The position numbers were made by a program, and so were the translations under genes. Below the pieces are notes generated by a model. The model was not told the DNA's origin, made no database searches, and saw only the letters and a list, made by a program, of their open reading frames with translations. Source: Zoogloea ramigera (GTDB taxonomy: Bacteria; Pseudomonadota; Gammaproteobacteria; Burkholderiales; Rhodocyclaceae). Taken from it: a stretch of 64,000 nucleotides of DNA. The number at the start of each line of letters is the position of its first letter. Positions within the stretch are counted from its first letter, which is position 1. The stretch is taken from NCBI RefSeq assembly GCF_006539865.1, contig NZ_BJNV01000015.1, positions 26,165 through 90,164 of the forward strand, given 5' to 3'. Below are positions 20,650 through 30,412 of the stretch, in pieces.

Positions 20650-21480
20650 ATGAGCTTCACGCTCGAAGGCGTTGGCTTCACCCACGCCAATGGCCACCGT
20701 GCGCTCGCCGGCGTCGACCTGCGGGTGGCGGCGGGCGAGCGGGTGGCCCTGATCGGTGCCTCGGGGGCCGGCAAGACCACCCTGCTGCGCGTGCTGGCGG
20801 CCAGCCTGCGGCCGGGCAGCGGGCGGGTCGAGCTGCTCGGCAGCGCGCCGTGGGATGCTGCTCCGCGGGATCTGCGCCGGCTGCGGGCGCGCATCGGAGT
20901 GGTCCACCAGGCGCCGCCGATCCCGCCGCGGCAGCGGGTCGTCACCGCGGTGCTGGCCGGGCGGCTGGGCCAGTGGCCGCTGTGGAAATCCCTCGCCTCG
21001 CTGGTGCTGCCCGTCGACCCCGAAGGCGCCCGCCGCGAGCTGGCCCGGCTCGACCTGGCCGAGCGCCTGTATGACCGCTGCGACTGCCTCTCCGGTGGCC
21101 AGCTGCAGCGGGTCGCGCTGGCCCGGGTGCTTTACCAGCAGCCCGATCTGCTGCTCGCCGACGAGCCTGTCTCGGCGATGGACCCGGCCCTCTCCGAACT
21201 CACCGTGGCGCTGCTCAACGACGAAGCCCGCCGCCGCGGCGTGACCCTGGTGGCGAGCCTGCACGCAGTGGATCTGGCGCTGCGCCATTTCCCGCGGGTG
21301 GTGGGCGTGAAGGACGGGGCCATTCTCTTCGACCTGCCGGCGGGCCAGGTGAGCGAAGCTCTGCTGCGCGAGCTTTACGCCGCCGAGGGCGGGCTGCCGC
21401 TGGCCGGCTCGCCGCTGCCTTCTCCCTCGCCCGAAGCCGGCCCGGCGGCCGGCACCCTGCCGCCGCTGCGCTGCGCATGA
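20650..21480 (+). CDS. PhnC-like ABC transporter ATPase, putative selenium oxyanion import
   Basis: The 276-residue ATPase has Walker [13 protein letters not shown] (about residues 36-47), Q-loop VVHQAPP, signature [15 protein letters not shown] and Walker [14 protein letters not shown] with a D-loop. It is close to PhnC in sequence but lacks phosphonate neighbours. The C-terminal 25 residues are Pro/Ala-rich. Its stop overlaps the next gene's start (ATGA), so the ATPase and permease are coupled. Confidence 0.85.
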   Translation: MSFTLEGVGFTHANGHRALAGVDLRVAAGERVALIGASGAGKTTLLRVLAASLRPGSGRVELLGSAPWDAAPRDLRRLRARIGVVHQAPPIPPRQRVVTAVLAGRLGQWPLWKSLASLVLPVDPEGARRELARLDLAERLYDRCDCLSGGQLQRVALARVLYQQPDLLLADEPVSAMDPALSELTVALLNDEARRRGVTLVASLHAVDLALRHFPRVVGVKDGAILFDLPAGQVSEALLRELYAAEGGLPLAGSPLPSPSPEAGPAAGTLPPLRCA

Positions 21481-22298
21481 GCGCCACCCTCCGCGATCCC
21501 GCCGCGCTGCCGCGCCTGGGCTGGACGCTCACGGCGCTGATGCTGCTGTGGCCGCTGCTGCAGCTCGCCGATTTCCGCCCGGCAGCGCTGTTCGAGCCGG
21601 GTAACCTGGCGGCGATGGGCCACTTTCTGGCCGGCTTCCTGCCCCTCGAGACCTCGCCGGACTTCCTCGCGCTGCTCGGCCGCGCCACCGTGGATACGCT
21701 GGCGATGGCCACCGCCGGCATCGCGCTGGCGGTGCTGCTGGCGGTGCCACTGGGCGTGGTGCTCACCCGCAGCCTGTCGGTCTCGGCCATCGGGCCGGGG
21801 CGCGGAGGCTGGGTCGGCCAAGCCGTGCGTGGTGCGGCGCGGATGCTGCTGGCGGTGCTGCGGGGCGTACCGGAGCTGGTGTGGGCGCTGCTCTTCGTGC
21901 GGGTCTTCGGCCTTGGCCCGGCGGCCGGGGTGCTGGCGCTGGGCATCACCTACGGCGGGATGCTCGGCAAGGTGTATGGCGAGATCCTCGAATCCACCGA
22001 CGCGCGGCCCGCCCGCAGCCTGCTCGAGGCCGGCAGCGGGCGGCTGGCGGCGCTGGCCTACGGGCTGCTGCCCAACGCGGGCCAGGAGCTGCTCTCCTAC
22101 ACCGTGTATCGCTGGGAATGCGCGGTGCGGGCCTCGGTGGTGATGGGCTTCGTCGGTGCCGGCGGCCTCGGGCAGCTCATGGACCAGTCGATGAAGATGC
22201 TCAACGGCGGCGAGGCGGCGACCATCCTGGCCACCTTCCTGGTGCTGGTGCTGGCCGCCGACGGCGCGAGCGAAGCCCTGCGGCGGAGGATGGCATGA
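21477..22298 (+). CDS. PhnE-like ABC permease, first subunit
   Basis: The 273-residue membrane protein has about six hydrophobic segments and the permease coupling motif region [20 protein letters not shown] (EAA loop), followed by [20 protein letters not shown], typical for PhnE. It is joined to the genes before and after it by 4-base ATGA overlaps. Together with the second permease it would form a heterodimeric pore for the binding protein encoded upstream. Confidence 0.85.
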   Translation: MSATLRDPAALPRLGWTLTALMLLWPLLQLADFRPAALFEPGNLAAMGHFLAGFLPLETSPDFLALLGRATVDTLAMATAGIALAVLLAVPLGVVLTRSLSVSAIGPGRGGWVGQAVRGAARMLLAVLRGVPELVWALLFVRVFGLGPAAGVLALGITYGGMLGKVYGEILESTDARPARSLLEAGSGRLAALAYGLLPNAGQELLSYTVYRWECAVRASVVMGFVGAGGLGQLMDQSMKMLNGGEAATILATFLVLVLAADGASEALRRRMA

Positions 22299-23074
22299 GC
22301 CGCCGGGCCGGGGTTTCGGGCGGCGCGGTGCTTGCCGTGGGCCTGCTGCTGGCGGCGGTGGCGGGCAGCTTCGCGTGGCTGGACATGCCCCTCGCGGCCC
22401 TGTTCACCGCGACGGCGGTGGAGGAGGCGGGCGGCTTCGTGGCGCGCTTCTTCCCGCCCGATCTGTCGGCCGGTTTTCTGGCCAAGGTGGCCTGGGCGGG
22501 CCTGGAGACGCTGGCGATCTCGCTGCTCAGCACTCTTCTGGCGGCCCTCGGTGGCGCCGTGCTGGCGTTGCCGGCGGCGGGGCGCCACGGGCTCGCCGGA
22601 CGCCACGCGGCGCGCTTCGTGCTCAATTTGTTGCGTTCGGTGCCCGAGCTGGTGTGGGCGACCCTGATGGTGCTGGCCGCCGGCCTCGGCCCCTTCGCCG
22701 GCACCCTGGCGCTGGCGCTGCACACCACCGGGGTGCTCGGCCGCCTGTTTGCCGAGGCGCTGGAGAACAGCCCGCCCACGCCGGCCGAGGCGCTGGCGGG
22801 CGGTGGTGCGCCGGCCCTCGTCACCTTCTTGTATGGCACGCTGCCGCTGGTGGCGCCCCAGTGGCTGGCCTACGCCCTGTATCGCTGGGAGATGAACATC
22901 CGCATGGCGGCGATCCTGGGTTTCGTCGGCGCCGGAGGGCTCGGGGCGCTGCTTTACTACAGCCTGTCGCTGTTCCAGGAAGCCCAGGCGAGCACCGTGA
23001 TCATCGCGATGCTGGCGATGGCCGTGGCGGTGGATGGGGCCAGCGCCTGGCTGAGGCGCCGCGCCGGGGCTTGA
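22295..23074 (+). CDS. PhnE-like ABC permease, second subunit
   Basis: The 259-residue protein is a paralogue of the preceding permease: it repeats the pattern VPELVWATLMVLAAGLGPFAG and the ending YRWEMNIRMAAILGFVGAGG. Two permeases in tandem are common in PhnE-type importers. The ATG overlaps the previous stop as ATGA. It is the last gene of the importer operon. Confidence 0.85.
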   Translation: MSRRAGVSGGAVLAVGLLLAAVAGSFAWLDMPLAALFTATAVEEAGGFVARFFPPDLSAGFLAKVAWAGLETLAISLLSTLLAALGGAVLALPAAGRHGLAGRHAARFVLNLLRSVPELVWATLMVLAAGLGPFAGTLALALHTTGVLGRLFAEALENSPPTPAEALAGGGAPALVTFLYGTLPLVAPQWLAYALYRWEMNIRMAAILGFVGAGGLGALLYYSLSLFQEAQASTVIIAMLAMAVAVDGASAWLRRRAGA

Positions 23075-23416
23075 GCCAGGCACTGGCGCCGGGCGACTGC
23101 TGCGGTGCACGGCGACCGTGACGGAGTTCCTCATGAGCGGCCCGGGCGGCCTTCAGTTTGCCGATGGCGGTCCGTAAAAATCCCATCATCGATCAATGTA
23201 AAAAGGCAAACCGCTCGGAAACGGCGGGACGCAAAGCCATCGGACCTCACTCCCGGCAAGGGACAGGTGGCCGGGTTGCACGTTGGGGCGCGTTGCGCTT
23301 GTGCTCCCCTGGCATCCGGCGGCGGTGTCACCCCGATGGACGCCGCCCTGTGCAAGGAGTCTGCTGCACCCGTGGCGGCGTGGGTTTGCCTTCCGAAAGC
23401 CAGAAGGAGCAAGACC
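23075..23416 (+). other. Leader region of the small secreted protein gene
   Basis: This 342-bp gap contains a cyclic-di-GMP-I riboswitch, then about 130 bases before the start codon. That part has a GGCGGCG/CGCCGCC pair (23318-23324 with 23341-23347) that could be part of the switch's output stem, but it has no T-run, so control of translation is more likely than termination. Nothing else is recognised. Confidence 0.6.
23195..23284 (+). ncRNA. Cyclic-di-GMP-I (GEMM) riboswitch
   Basis: The 90-nt segment contains the strictly conserved GEMM blocks GGCAAACC (23205-23212) and GGGACGCAAAGCC (23226-23238). The first hairpin CCGCTCG-GAAA-CGGCGG (23211-23227) has the GAAA tetraloop that docks in the fold. 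The second arm pairs ACCT with AGGT and TCCC with GGGA. The ends AATGT (23195-23199) and ACGTT (23280-23284) close the P1 stem. In this class two stacked bases on either side of the aptamer bind one cyclic di-GMP. The regulated gene starts 133 bases downstream. Confidence 0.9.
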
Positions 23417-23845
23417 ATGTTCAACCATTCCGCCAGACGCGCCGTGCTTCTCGGCGGCCTGCTGTGCGCCGCCACCTTGGCGCGGGCCGGCTGCAGCGTG
23501 TCAGAGCACGCCTCGCCCGACATCCGCGAGGTGGTCGTGCAGCATGGCGGCTATGAGATCTCCACGGCCAAGTGCGAGTTGCTCAACCGGCACAACCTGC
23601 GCCTGGCGGTGACCGGCGAGGCCGCGGTGCTGTCGGATGTGTCGATCGGCTGGGCGACGGTCCGCCTGATCAGCAGCGGCAACGTGGTGTCGTCCCAGGT
23701 GCAGACTTCGACCTATGTGAACAGGTTTGCCGGCAGCAGCGAAGTGGCCGGCGAGCTGCTGGTCCGGGCCATAAACGATGCGGTGGCGGGGCTGGATTTC
23801 GAGCTGGCGGCGCAGGAGGTCAAGCGCAAGATGGCCAGCCGCTAG
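23417..23845 (+). CDS. Small secreted protein of unknown function under c-di-GMP riboswitch control
   Basis: The 142-residue product has a signal peptide (cleavage near ARA-G at about residue 25) and two cysteines early in the mature chain (GCSVSE and TAKCELL) that could form a disulfide. The rest is predicted to be mostly beta-strand followed by a charged helix at the end (ELAAQEVKRKMASR). I know no family match. The start has AAGGAG 7 bases upstream. The riboswitch in its leader links it to biofilm or surface control by inference only. Confidence 0.75.
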   Translation: MFNHSARRAVLLGGLLCAATLARAGCSVSEHASPDIREVVVQHGGYEISTAKCELLNRHNLRLAVTGEAAVLSDVSIGWATVRLISSGNVVSSQVQTSTYVNRFAGSSEVAGELLVRAINDAVAGLDFELAAQEVKRKMASR

Positions 23846-23921
23846 CCGGTGCGGTGCCCGTGCCGATTTGCTGCACCCGGAAGCGGTGATGCAGATGAAG
23901 AAGTAAAATCCGGAAAGTCAC

Positions 23922-23960
23922 AAAAAACCCCGCCGTAGAGCGCTACGGCGGGTTTTTTTT
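23922..23960. terminator. Bidirectional terminator between converging genes
   Basis: A perfect 10-bp stem CCCGCCGTAG/CTACGGCGGG with loop AGCG is flanked by A6 on the left and T8 on the right, so it can end transcription of the small secreted protein gene (plus) and of the PEP-CTERM gene (minus). Confidence 0.92.
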
Positions 23961-23975
23961 GTGACTGCAGCGTGC

Positions 23976-24557
23976 TTAGGCGCGCTTGCGGCGGGCGATG
24001 CCGAGGCCGGCGAGGCCCAGCGCGGCGAGGGCCAGCGAGGTGGGCTCGGGCACTGCGGTGCCAGGGGTTGCGTTGCTGATGGTCAGCGTATAGCTGGCGT
24101 TGGCGGCGTACGGGGTCTGGGCGTCCAGGTAAGCTTCCATGCCGGCGAGGGTGCCACTGCCGCCGGTCACGTAGCTGCCGGAGTTGTAGCCGTCGGTGTT
24201 GACGAACGCGCCGCCGTTGGCTTGGGCGTAGCCATAGATGGACTGGCAGCAATAGCTCACCAGCAGCGAGTAGTTGCCCGCCGACAGGAACTGGGTGAGG
24301 TGCGGGTTCAGGCTGTTGCTGTCGTCGTTCGACATCAGGTGGGCGCCCGCAGCGTTGAACAGCGAGAAGGTCGCGTCGCCGTAGCCGCCGGTGAACTGCA
24401 TGTCGACCACGCCGCCGACGGTGTTGAAGCCGAGGACCGCATAGCCGGCCGCGTTGAAGTTGCCAGCGGCGGAGATGTCGGCGTGGGCGGCGCCGAAGCC
24501 CGCGGAAAGGGCCAGCGCCAGGGCGGTGCCGGACAGGAGCTTGTTGATCTTTTTCAT
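23976..24557 (-). CDS. PEP-CTERM surface protein
   Basis: The 193-residue product has a signal peptide (cleavage near AHA), a mature part rich in Gly, Asn, Ser and Tyr, and a C-terminal PEP-CTERM sorting signal: VPEP, a 14-residue hydrophobic stretch, and the basic end RRKRA. Exosortase cuts such proteins and moves them to the surface; no exosortase gene is in the window. The central domain has no known family. The start is MKKINKLL, with AGAGA-type ribosome binding site; an upstream ATG was rejected because it lies before the signal peptide. A sigma-54 promoter lies upstream. Confidence 0.88.
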   Translation of the reverse strand: MKKINKLLSGTALALALSAGFGAAHADISAAGNFNAAGYAVLGFNTVGGVVDMQFTGGYGDATFSLFNAAGAHLMSNDDSNSLNPHLTQFLSAGNYSLLVSYCCQSIYGYAQANGGAFVNTDGYNSGSYVTGGSGTLAGMEAYLDAQTPYAANASYTLTISNATPGTAVPEPTSLALAALGLAGLGIARRKRA

Positions 24558-24616
24558 GATGATTCTCTCTTTTCCGTTGTCGTTACTTGCGTGCAAGTGC
24601 TGCTCTCAGCAGACAA

Positions 24617-24632
24617 AGCAAAATAAGTGCCA
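24617..24632 (-). promoter_or_regulatory. Sigma-54 promoter of the PEP-CTERM gene
   Basis: The minus strand reads TGGCACTTATTTTGCT, matching the consensus TGGCACG-N4-TTGCW except at one position, with exact GG-N10-GC spacing. Transcription would start near 24605, about 48 bases before the ATG. Confidence 0.85.
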
Positions 24633-24741
24633 AAAACACATAAAATCGACTTATTTGTTAAAATTTCATAAATAATCAGCTGCTTGGCCGAAATTGCCAT
24701 GACGGTGGGTACTGTGAAAAATTTAACAAAGCTCAAGTGTC

Positions 24742-24760
24742 TGTAAAATTTGTCGACAAA
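24742..24760. promoter_or_regulatory. Putative enhancer element TGTAAAATTTGTCGACAAA
   Basis: The site includes a perfect 12-bp palindrome TTTGTCGACAAA (24749-24760) and lies about 110 bp upstream of the sigma-54 promoter. The stretch TGTAAAATTTGTCGAC matches 14 of 16 bases of an element upstream of the PEP-CTERM esterase gene (33609-33624), in the same orientation relative to each gene. This makes it a candidate binding site for a common activator. Confidence 0.55.
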
Positions 24761-25014
24761 ACAGTCACTTACATTAATTTGTGAGGCACGTTTCCGGTTT
24801 TTGGGCTGTGTGGTTTTGCACGCAGGCGCTTTTTTCAAGTCGTGGTGGTAGTGCCGTTAGCACCGGCGAGCTTTTTCCATCGCGGGCGCGCTTTCCGTCC
24901 GGGCGTGTCCGGGTTACCCTCATCGGGGACTGGAATGACACCTGACATGGCCACCCTCGAACTCGCCGTTCTCCACCCCGACATGCCCCGCGAGCCCTCC
25001 GGGAGGCCTTGCTG

Positions 25015-26679
25015 ATGCTATGGGAAGCCCTCGGTGCCGCCCGTGATCTGGGGCGTGTGCAGCAGATTGCCGCGGTGCTGGTGCGCTACGGCTTCGGCGG
25101 CCTGGTGCGGCGGGTCGGGATGGCGGGCGCGCTGGAGCGGGCCGGCAAGGCCTTGCACTGGCGTGAGCCCGAAGATCTGGCCCGGCTCGAGCCGGCCGCC
25201 CGGGTGCGCCGGGCGCTCGAGGAGCTGGGGCCGACCTTCGTCAAGCTGGGGCAGATCCTGGCGACCCGGGGTGATCTCTTTCCGCCCGAGTGGATCGTCG
25301 AGTTCGGCAAGCTGCAGGACGCCGCCCCGGCGCTACCCTTCGAAGACCTGCGCGGGCAGCTGATCGAAGACTTGGGCGAGGCACCCGAGGCGGTGTTCGC
25401 CGAGCTCGACCCGGTGCCGCTGGCGGCAGCCAGCCTGGCCCAGGTGCACCGGGCGCGGCTGGCCGACGGTACGGCGGTGGTGCTCAAGGTGCGGCGGCCA
25501 GGCATCCGGCCGGTGATCGAGGCCGACCTGCGCCTGCTCGACCGGCTCGCCGAGATCATCGAGAAGGAGGCGCCGGAGCTCGTCCGCTACCGCCCGCGGG
25601 AGGTGATCCGCCAGTTCGCCCATTCCCTGCGCCGCGAGCTGGATTTCTCGGCCGAGGGGCGCCACGCCGAGCGCATCGCCGCGTTGTTCGTGGGCAGCCC
25701 CGAGATCGTGGTGCCGCGCATCCACTGGCAATGGACCGGCGAGCGGCTCAACGTGCAGGACTTCATCGAGGGCATCCCGGGCCGTCAGGCGGCCGCGCTG
25801 CCCGAAGGTTTCGACCGCCGCCTGCTGGCCCGGCGCGGCGCCGACGCGGTGCTGCGGATGATGCTGGAGGCCGGGTTCTTCCACGCCGACCCGCACCAGG
25901 GCAATGTGTTCTACCTGCCCGGCAACCGTATCGCCTTCATCGATTTCGGCATGGTCGGGCGGCTCTCCGAGGCGCGCCGCTTCGAGGTGGCGACGCTGAT
26001 GCACGGCCTGGTGGGCCGTGACGCCGGCAAGGTGGCCGACGTGCTGCTCGACTGGAGCGCCGACTCCAACGGCGACGCGGACGCCCTGCGCAGCGAGATC
26101 GAGGCCTTCGTCGACGACTACCACGGGGTGCCGCTCAAGAAGCTCGACCTGGGCGCGCTGCTGGCCGACGTGGTGGCGATCCTGCGGGAGCACGGCCTGG
26201 CGCTGCCGCCTGATCTGGCGCTGATGATCAAGGCCTTCATCACCCTCGAGGGCATGGGCCGCCAGCTCGACCCGGATTTCGACATCGCCGGCGAGGCGGC
26301 GCCCTTCCTGCGCGAGGTGCTGCTGGCCCACCTGGCGCCGCGGGCGATCGCCCGGCGGGGCTGGGAGGCGCTGCTCGGCGGCGTGCAGATGCTCGCCGGC
26401 CTGCCCCAGGACCTCGGCCGCCTGCTCCGCGCGGCCCGTCGCGGCAAGCTGCAGCTCGAGGTGGACGTGCCGGCCCTCAAGTCCTTCGGCGATCAGCTCG
26501 ACCGGGCCGCCAGCCGGCTGACGATGGCCATCGTCACCGCGGCGCTGATCGTCGGCTCGTCGATCGTGATGACCGTCGACCGGGGCGGCGGCGTGGCCAC
26601 GCTGGGCCTGCTCGGTTTCATCGCGGCGATGCTCGGCGGGCTGTGGGTGTTGATCTCGGTGTGGCGCGGGGGGCGCTGA
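25015..26679 (+). CDS. UbiB/AarF/ABC1-family atypical kinase
   Basis: The 554-residue protein belongs to the ABC1/UbiB family of protein-kinase-like ATPases linked to ubiquinone biosynthesis. The diagnostic KxGQ motif is KLGQILATRGDLFP (about residues 78-91), the Ala-rich nucleotide loop is LAAASLAQVHRA, and the catalytic DPHQGNVF and DFGMVGRL (metal) motifs are intact. Two hydrophobic segments near the C-terminus anchor it in the membrane. It may supply ubiquinone assembly, but it is not beside ubi genes, and paralogues of other role exist. The ATG is chosen over a TTG two codons upstream for its spacing to GGGAGG. Confidence 0.88.
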   Translation: MLWEALGAARDLGRVQQIAAVLVRYGFGGLVRRVGMAGALERAGKALHWREPEDLARLEPAARVRRALEELGPTFVKLGQILATRGDLFPPEWIVEFGKLQDAAPALPFEDLRGQLIEDLGEAPEAVFAELDPVPLAAASLAQVHRARLADGTAVVLKVRRPGIRPVIEADLRLLDRLAEIIEKEAPELVRYRPREVIRQFAHSLRRELDFSAEGRHAERIAALFVGSPEIVVPRIHWQWTGERLNVQDFIEGIPGRQAAALPEGFDRRLLARRGADAVLRMMLEAGFFHADPHQGNVFYLPGNRIAFIDFGMVGRLSEARRFEVATLMHGLVGRDAGKVADVLLDWSADSNGDADALRSEIEAFVDDYHGVPLKKLDLGALLADVVAILREHGLALPPDLALMIKAFITLEGMGRQLDPDFDIAGEAAPFLREVLLAHLAPRAIARRGWEALLGGVQMLAGLPQDLGRLLRAARRGKLQLEVDVPALKSFGDQLDRAASRLTMAIVTAALIVGSSIVMTVDRGGGVATLGLLGFIAAMLGGLWVLISVWRGGR

Positions 26680-26697
26680 GGTAGCGCCTGCCCGGTG

Positions 26698-28805
26698 TCA
26701 CGCCTGTGCCGGCGGGGTGCTCCAGCGCGCCGCAAACCCCGGCGCGGTGGGGGCGTCCGCGTAGCGGGCTTCGCTGCGCAGGTGCACCGTGAAGCAGGCG
26801 CCCTGGCCGGGCTGGCTGGTGACGCTGATGTGGCCGCCGTAGCGCTCGACGATGGCGTAGCTGATCGACAGGCCGAGGCCGGTGCCGGAGCCCTTTTTGG
26901 TGGTGAAGAAGGGATCGAAGATGCGCGACAGGTCTTCGGCGGCGATGCCCTGCCCGGTGTCGCAGACGGCGATCTCGGCGCCGATGCGGCGGCCTTCCTC
27001 CAGCCAGTCGCGGCTCGTCAGGGTGAGCCGGCCGCCGTCGGGCATGGCCTGGAGGGCATTCACGATGAGGTTGATGAGCACCTGCTGGAGCTCGCTGAGG
27101 TTCACCTCGACGCGGCAGCCGGCGCTGTTGTCGACGCGCACCTCGATCTGGCGGCGCTCGAGGTTGTGGCGCGTCAGCACCAGGCAGTCGGCGAGGGCCT
27201 GGGCGGGGTCGACGCCCTCGGTGTAGCCGGCGAACTCGCCCGGCCGCGCAAACTGCAGCAGCTTGGTGACGATCAGCCAGATGCGGTGGGTCTGCTCGTG
27301 GATCAGGCGAATCTCCTCGCGTACCGGGGCGGCGGCGGGGCCGAGGATTTCCTGCAGCACGTCGAGGTTGCCCTGGATGACGGCCACCGGGTTGTTGATC
27401 TCGTGGGCGACGCCGGCGGTGAGCTCGCCGATGGCGGCGAGTTTTTCGGTCATCGCCAGGTGGCGGCGGGCCTGGTCGAGGGTGGCGTTGGCTTCTTCGA
27501 GCTCGTGGGTGCGCTCGGCCACCTTGCGGTCGAGCTCGTCGCCCCAGCGCTGGAGCTCCATGCGGCGGGCGGCCAGGTTGTCGAGGAGCTCGTCGAAGGC
27601 GGCGGCGAGCTGGCCGATCTCGTCGCGGCTGGCGACCTGCCCGACCCGCGCGTCGTGATCGCCGGTGCCGACCCGGCGGATCGTCGCGCTGAGCTTCTCG
27701 AGCGGCTTGAAGACGCTGCGCGCCCACGCCAGCGACAGCACGCAGCCGGCCACGCTGACGGTGACGAAGATGGCGAAGAGGGTCAGCAGCGCGCCCTGCA
27801 TGGCGTCGCTGAAGGGCGCCTCGAGAAAGCCGACGTAGAGCATCCCGACCCGTTCGCCGTGGCTGTCCAGCACCGGCTCGTAGCCGGACACGTAGTAGTC
27901 GTTCACCACGAAGGCGGTGTCGAGCCACACCTTGCCTTCGTCCAGCACGTGCTCGCGCACCACCTGGGAGGCGCGGGTGCCGAGGGCGCGCTCGCCGGCG
28001 AACAGGCGCACGTTGGTGGCGATGCGGGTGTCGCCGAGGAACAGGGTGGCGGTGCCCTTGCTGCCCAGCGGCAGGGTGCCGTCGCGGTAGATGATGGCGT
28101 TGAGGCGGTCCACCAGCTCGCTGTTGCCGTTGAGCAGCACGCCGCCTTCGAGCACCGCCAGCGGGCGCCGGGCGTCGTTGTGCACCGGCGTGGCGGAGTG
28201 GATCAGGAGGCCGCGGGTTTCCTCGTTGCGCGGGTCGGGCGTGGCGTTGGGGGTGGGCACCAGGGCCAGCCGGGCGCGCTCGGCCAGGCGCGGGTCGATG
28301 GCGGCCAGATGGTCGGCGTCGAACACGTCGATGGCGGTGCTGCCTTCGCCCGCCAGCGCGGCGTCGACCACCGGCCAGCGGCTGCGCGCCGCGTGGGGGC
28401 CAGCAGCCGGCAGCGCGTGGCTGGGCGGGCTGGCGAGGATGCGGCCGTCGGGGCCGAGGAGGAACAGGAAATCCAGCCCGGCCTGCCGGCGGGCGTCTTC
28501 GACGTAGGCGGCGAGGTGCTCCGGCCTGCCGTCGGCCATGGCCTTGGCGAGGCGCTGGCTGCCGGCGAGGGCGGCGAGGTCGACGGCGACGGTCTGGCGC
28601 ATCCGGCCGAAGTATTCGTGGGCGGTGACCAGGTCGGAGCCGACCTTGTAGTTCACCAGCCGGTGGTAGCCCTCGTTGCCCCACAGCCACACCAGCCCGA
28701 GCAGGATCGGCACGCCGAGGAAGAGCGGCGCCAGCACCATCGCCAGCAGCTTGGCGCGCACCGAGCGGCGCAGGCGCCCGGCGAGGGTGCCCAGGCTTTG
28801 GCGGA

Positions 28806-28821
<16 letters not shown>
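26698..28821 (-). CDS. Membrane histidine kinase with large periplasmic Cache sensor
   Basis: The 707-residue sensor has a first membrane helix (residues 25-47), a periplasmic domain of nearly 300 residues (48-340) with Cache-type pattern (for example YDVFDADHLAAID-like and YVSGYEPVLDSHGERVGMLYVG), a second membrane helix (342-366), HAMP (367-420), a coiled coil, the phospho-acceptor box GVAHEINNP (His473), and a full ATPase domain with N box NLIVNALQAMPDGG, DTGQG and GSGTGLGLS. The gene overlaps the regulator gene by 16 bases, so they form a coupled two-component pair. The ligand is unknown; Cache sensors usually bind small metabolites. Confidence 0.92.
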
Positions 28822-30170
<1,349 letters not shown>

Positions 30171-30412
30171 GGGGTGGATTTAACCACGAGGCCGGGCGGT
30201 GAGGCTGTACGTGGAAATCAGCACGGCCATCAGCGCCGCCCGCCGCCGGAAGACACAAACCGGCCGCGCCGCTGGAAACCCCATGTCATCGGAAATGATG
30301 AGGGGCCCGCGTGTGCAATGCCACACTCCGGGCTCTTGAGTCGGCGGCGGCACCCGGTGCGGCGGCAGGCCCGTGCGACAATCTCCGCCAGCGCCGCCCC
30401 GACGGGGTGTGC

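Larger units (their letters stand above)
24558..25014. promoter_or_regulatory. AT-rich intergenic control region upstream of the PEP-CTERM gene
   Basis: This 457-bp gap is markedly AT-rich between about 24590 and 24800, unlike the surrounding DNA. It contains a minus-strand sigma-54 promoter and, further up, the palindrome TTTGTCGACAAA. The right-hand part returns to high GC and holds the GGGAGG ribosome binding site for the next gene. No gene is seen in it. Confidence 0.65.

Noticed and set aside
19680..23074. Phosphonate transporter (phnCDE) naming
   Set aside because: No phosphonate lyase or phosphonatase genes are present, and the binding protein pattern and context fit the selenium-linked subfamily better.
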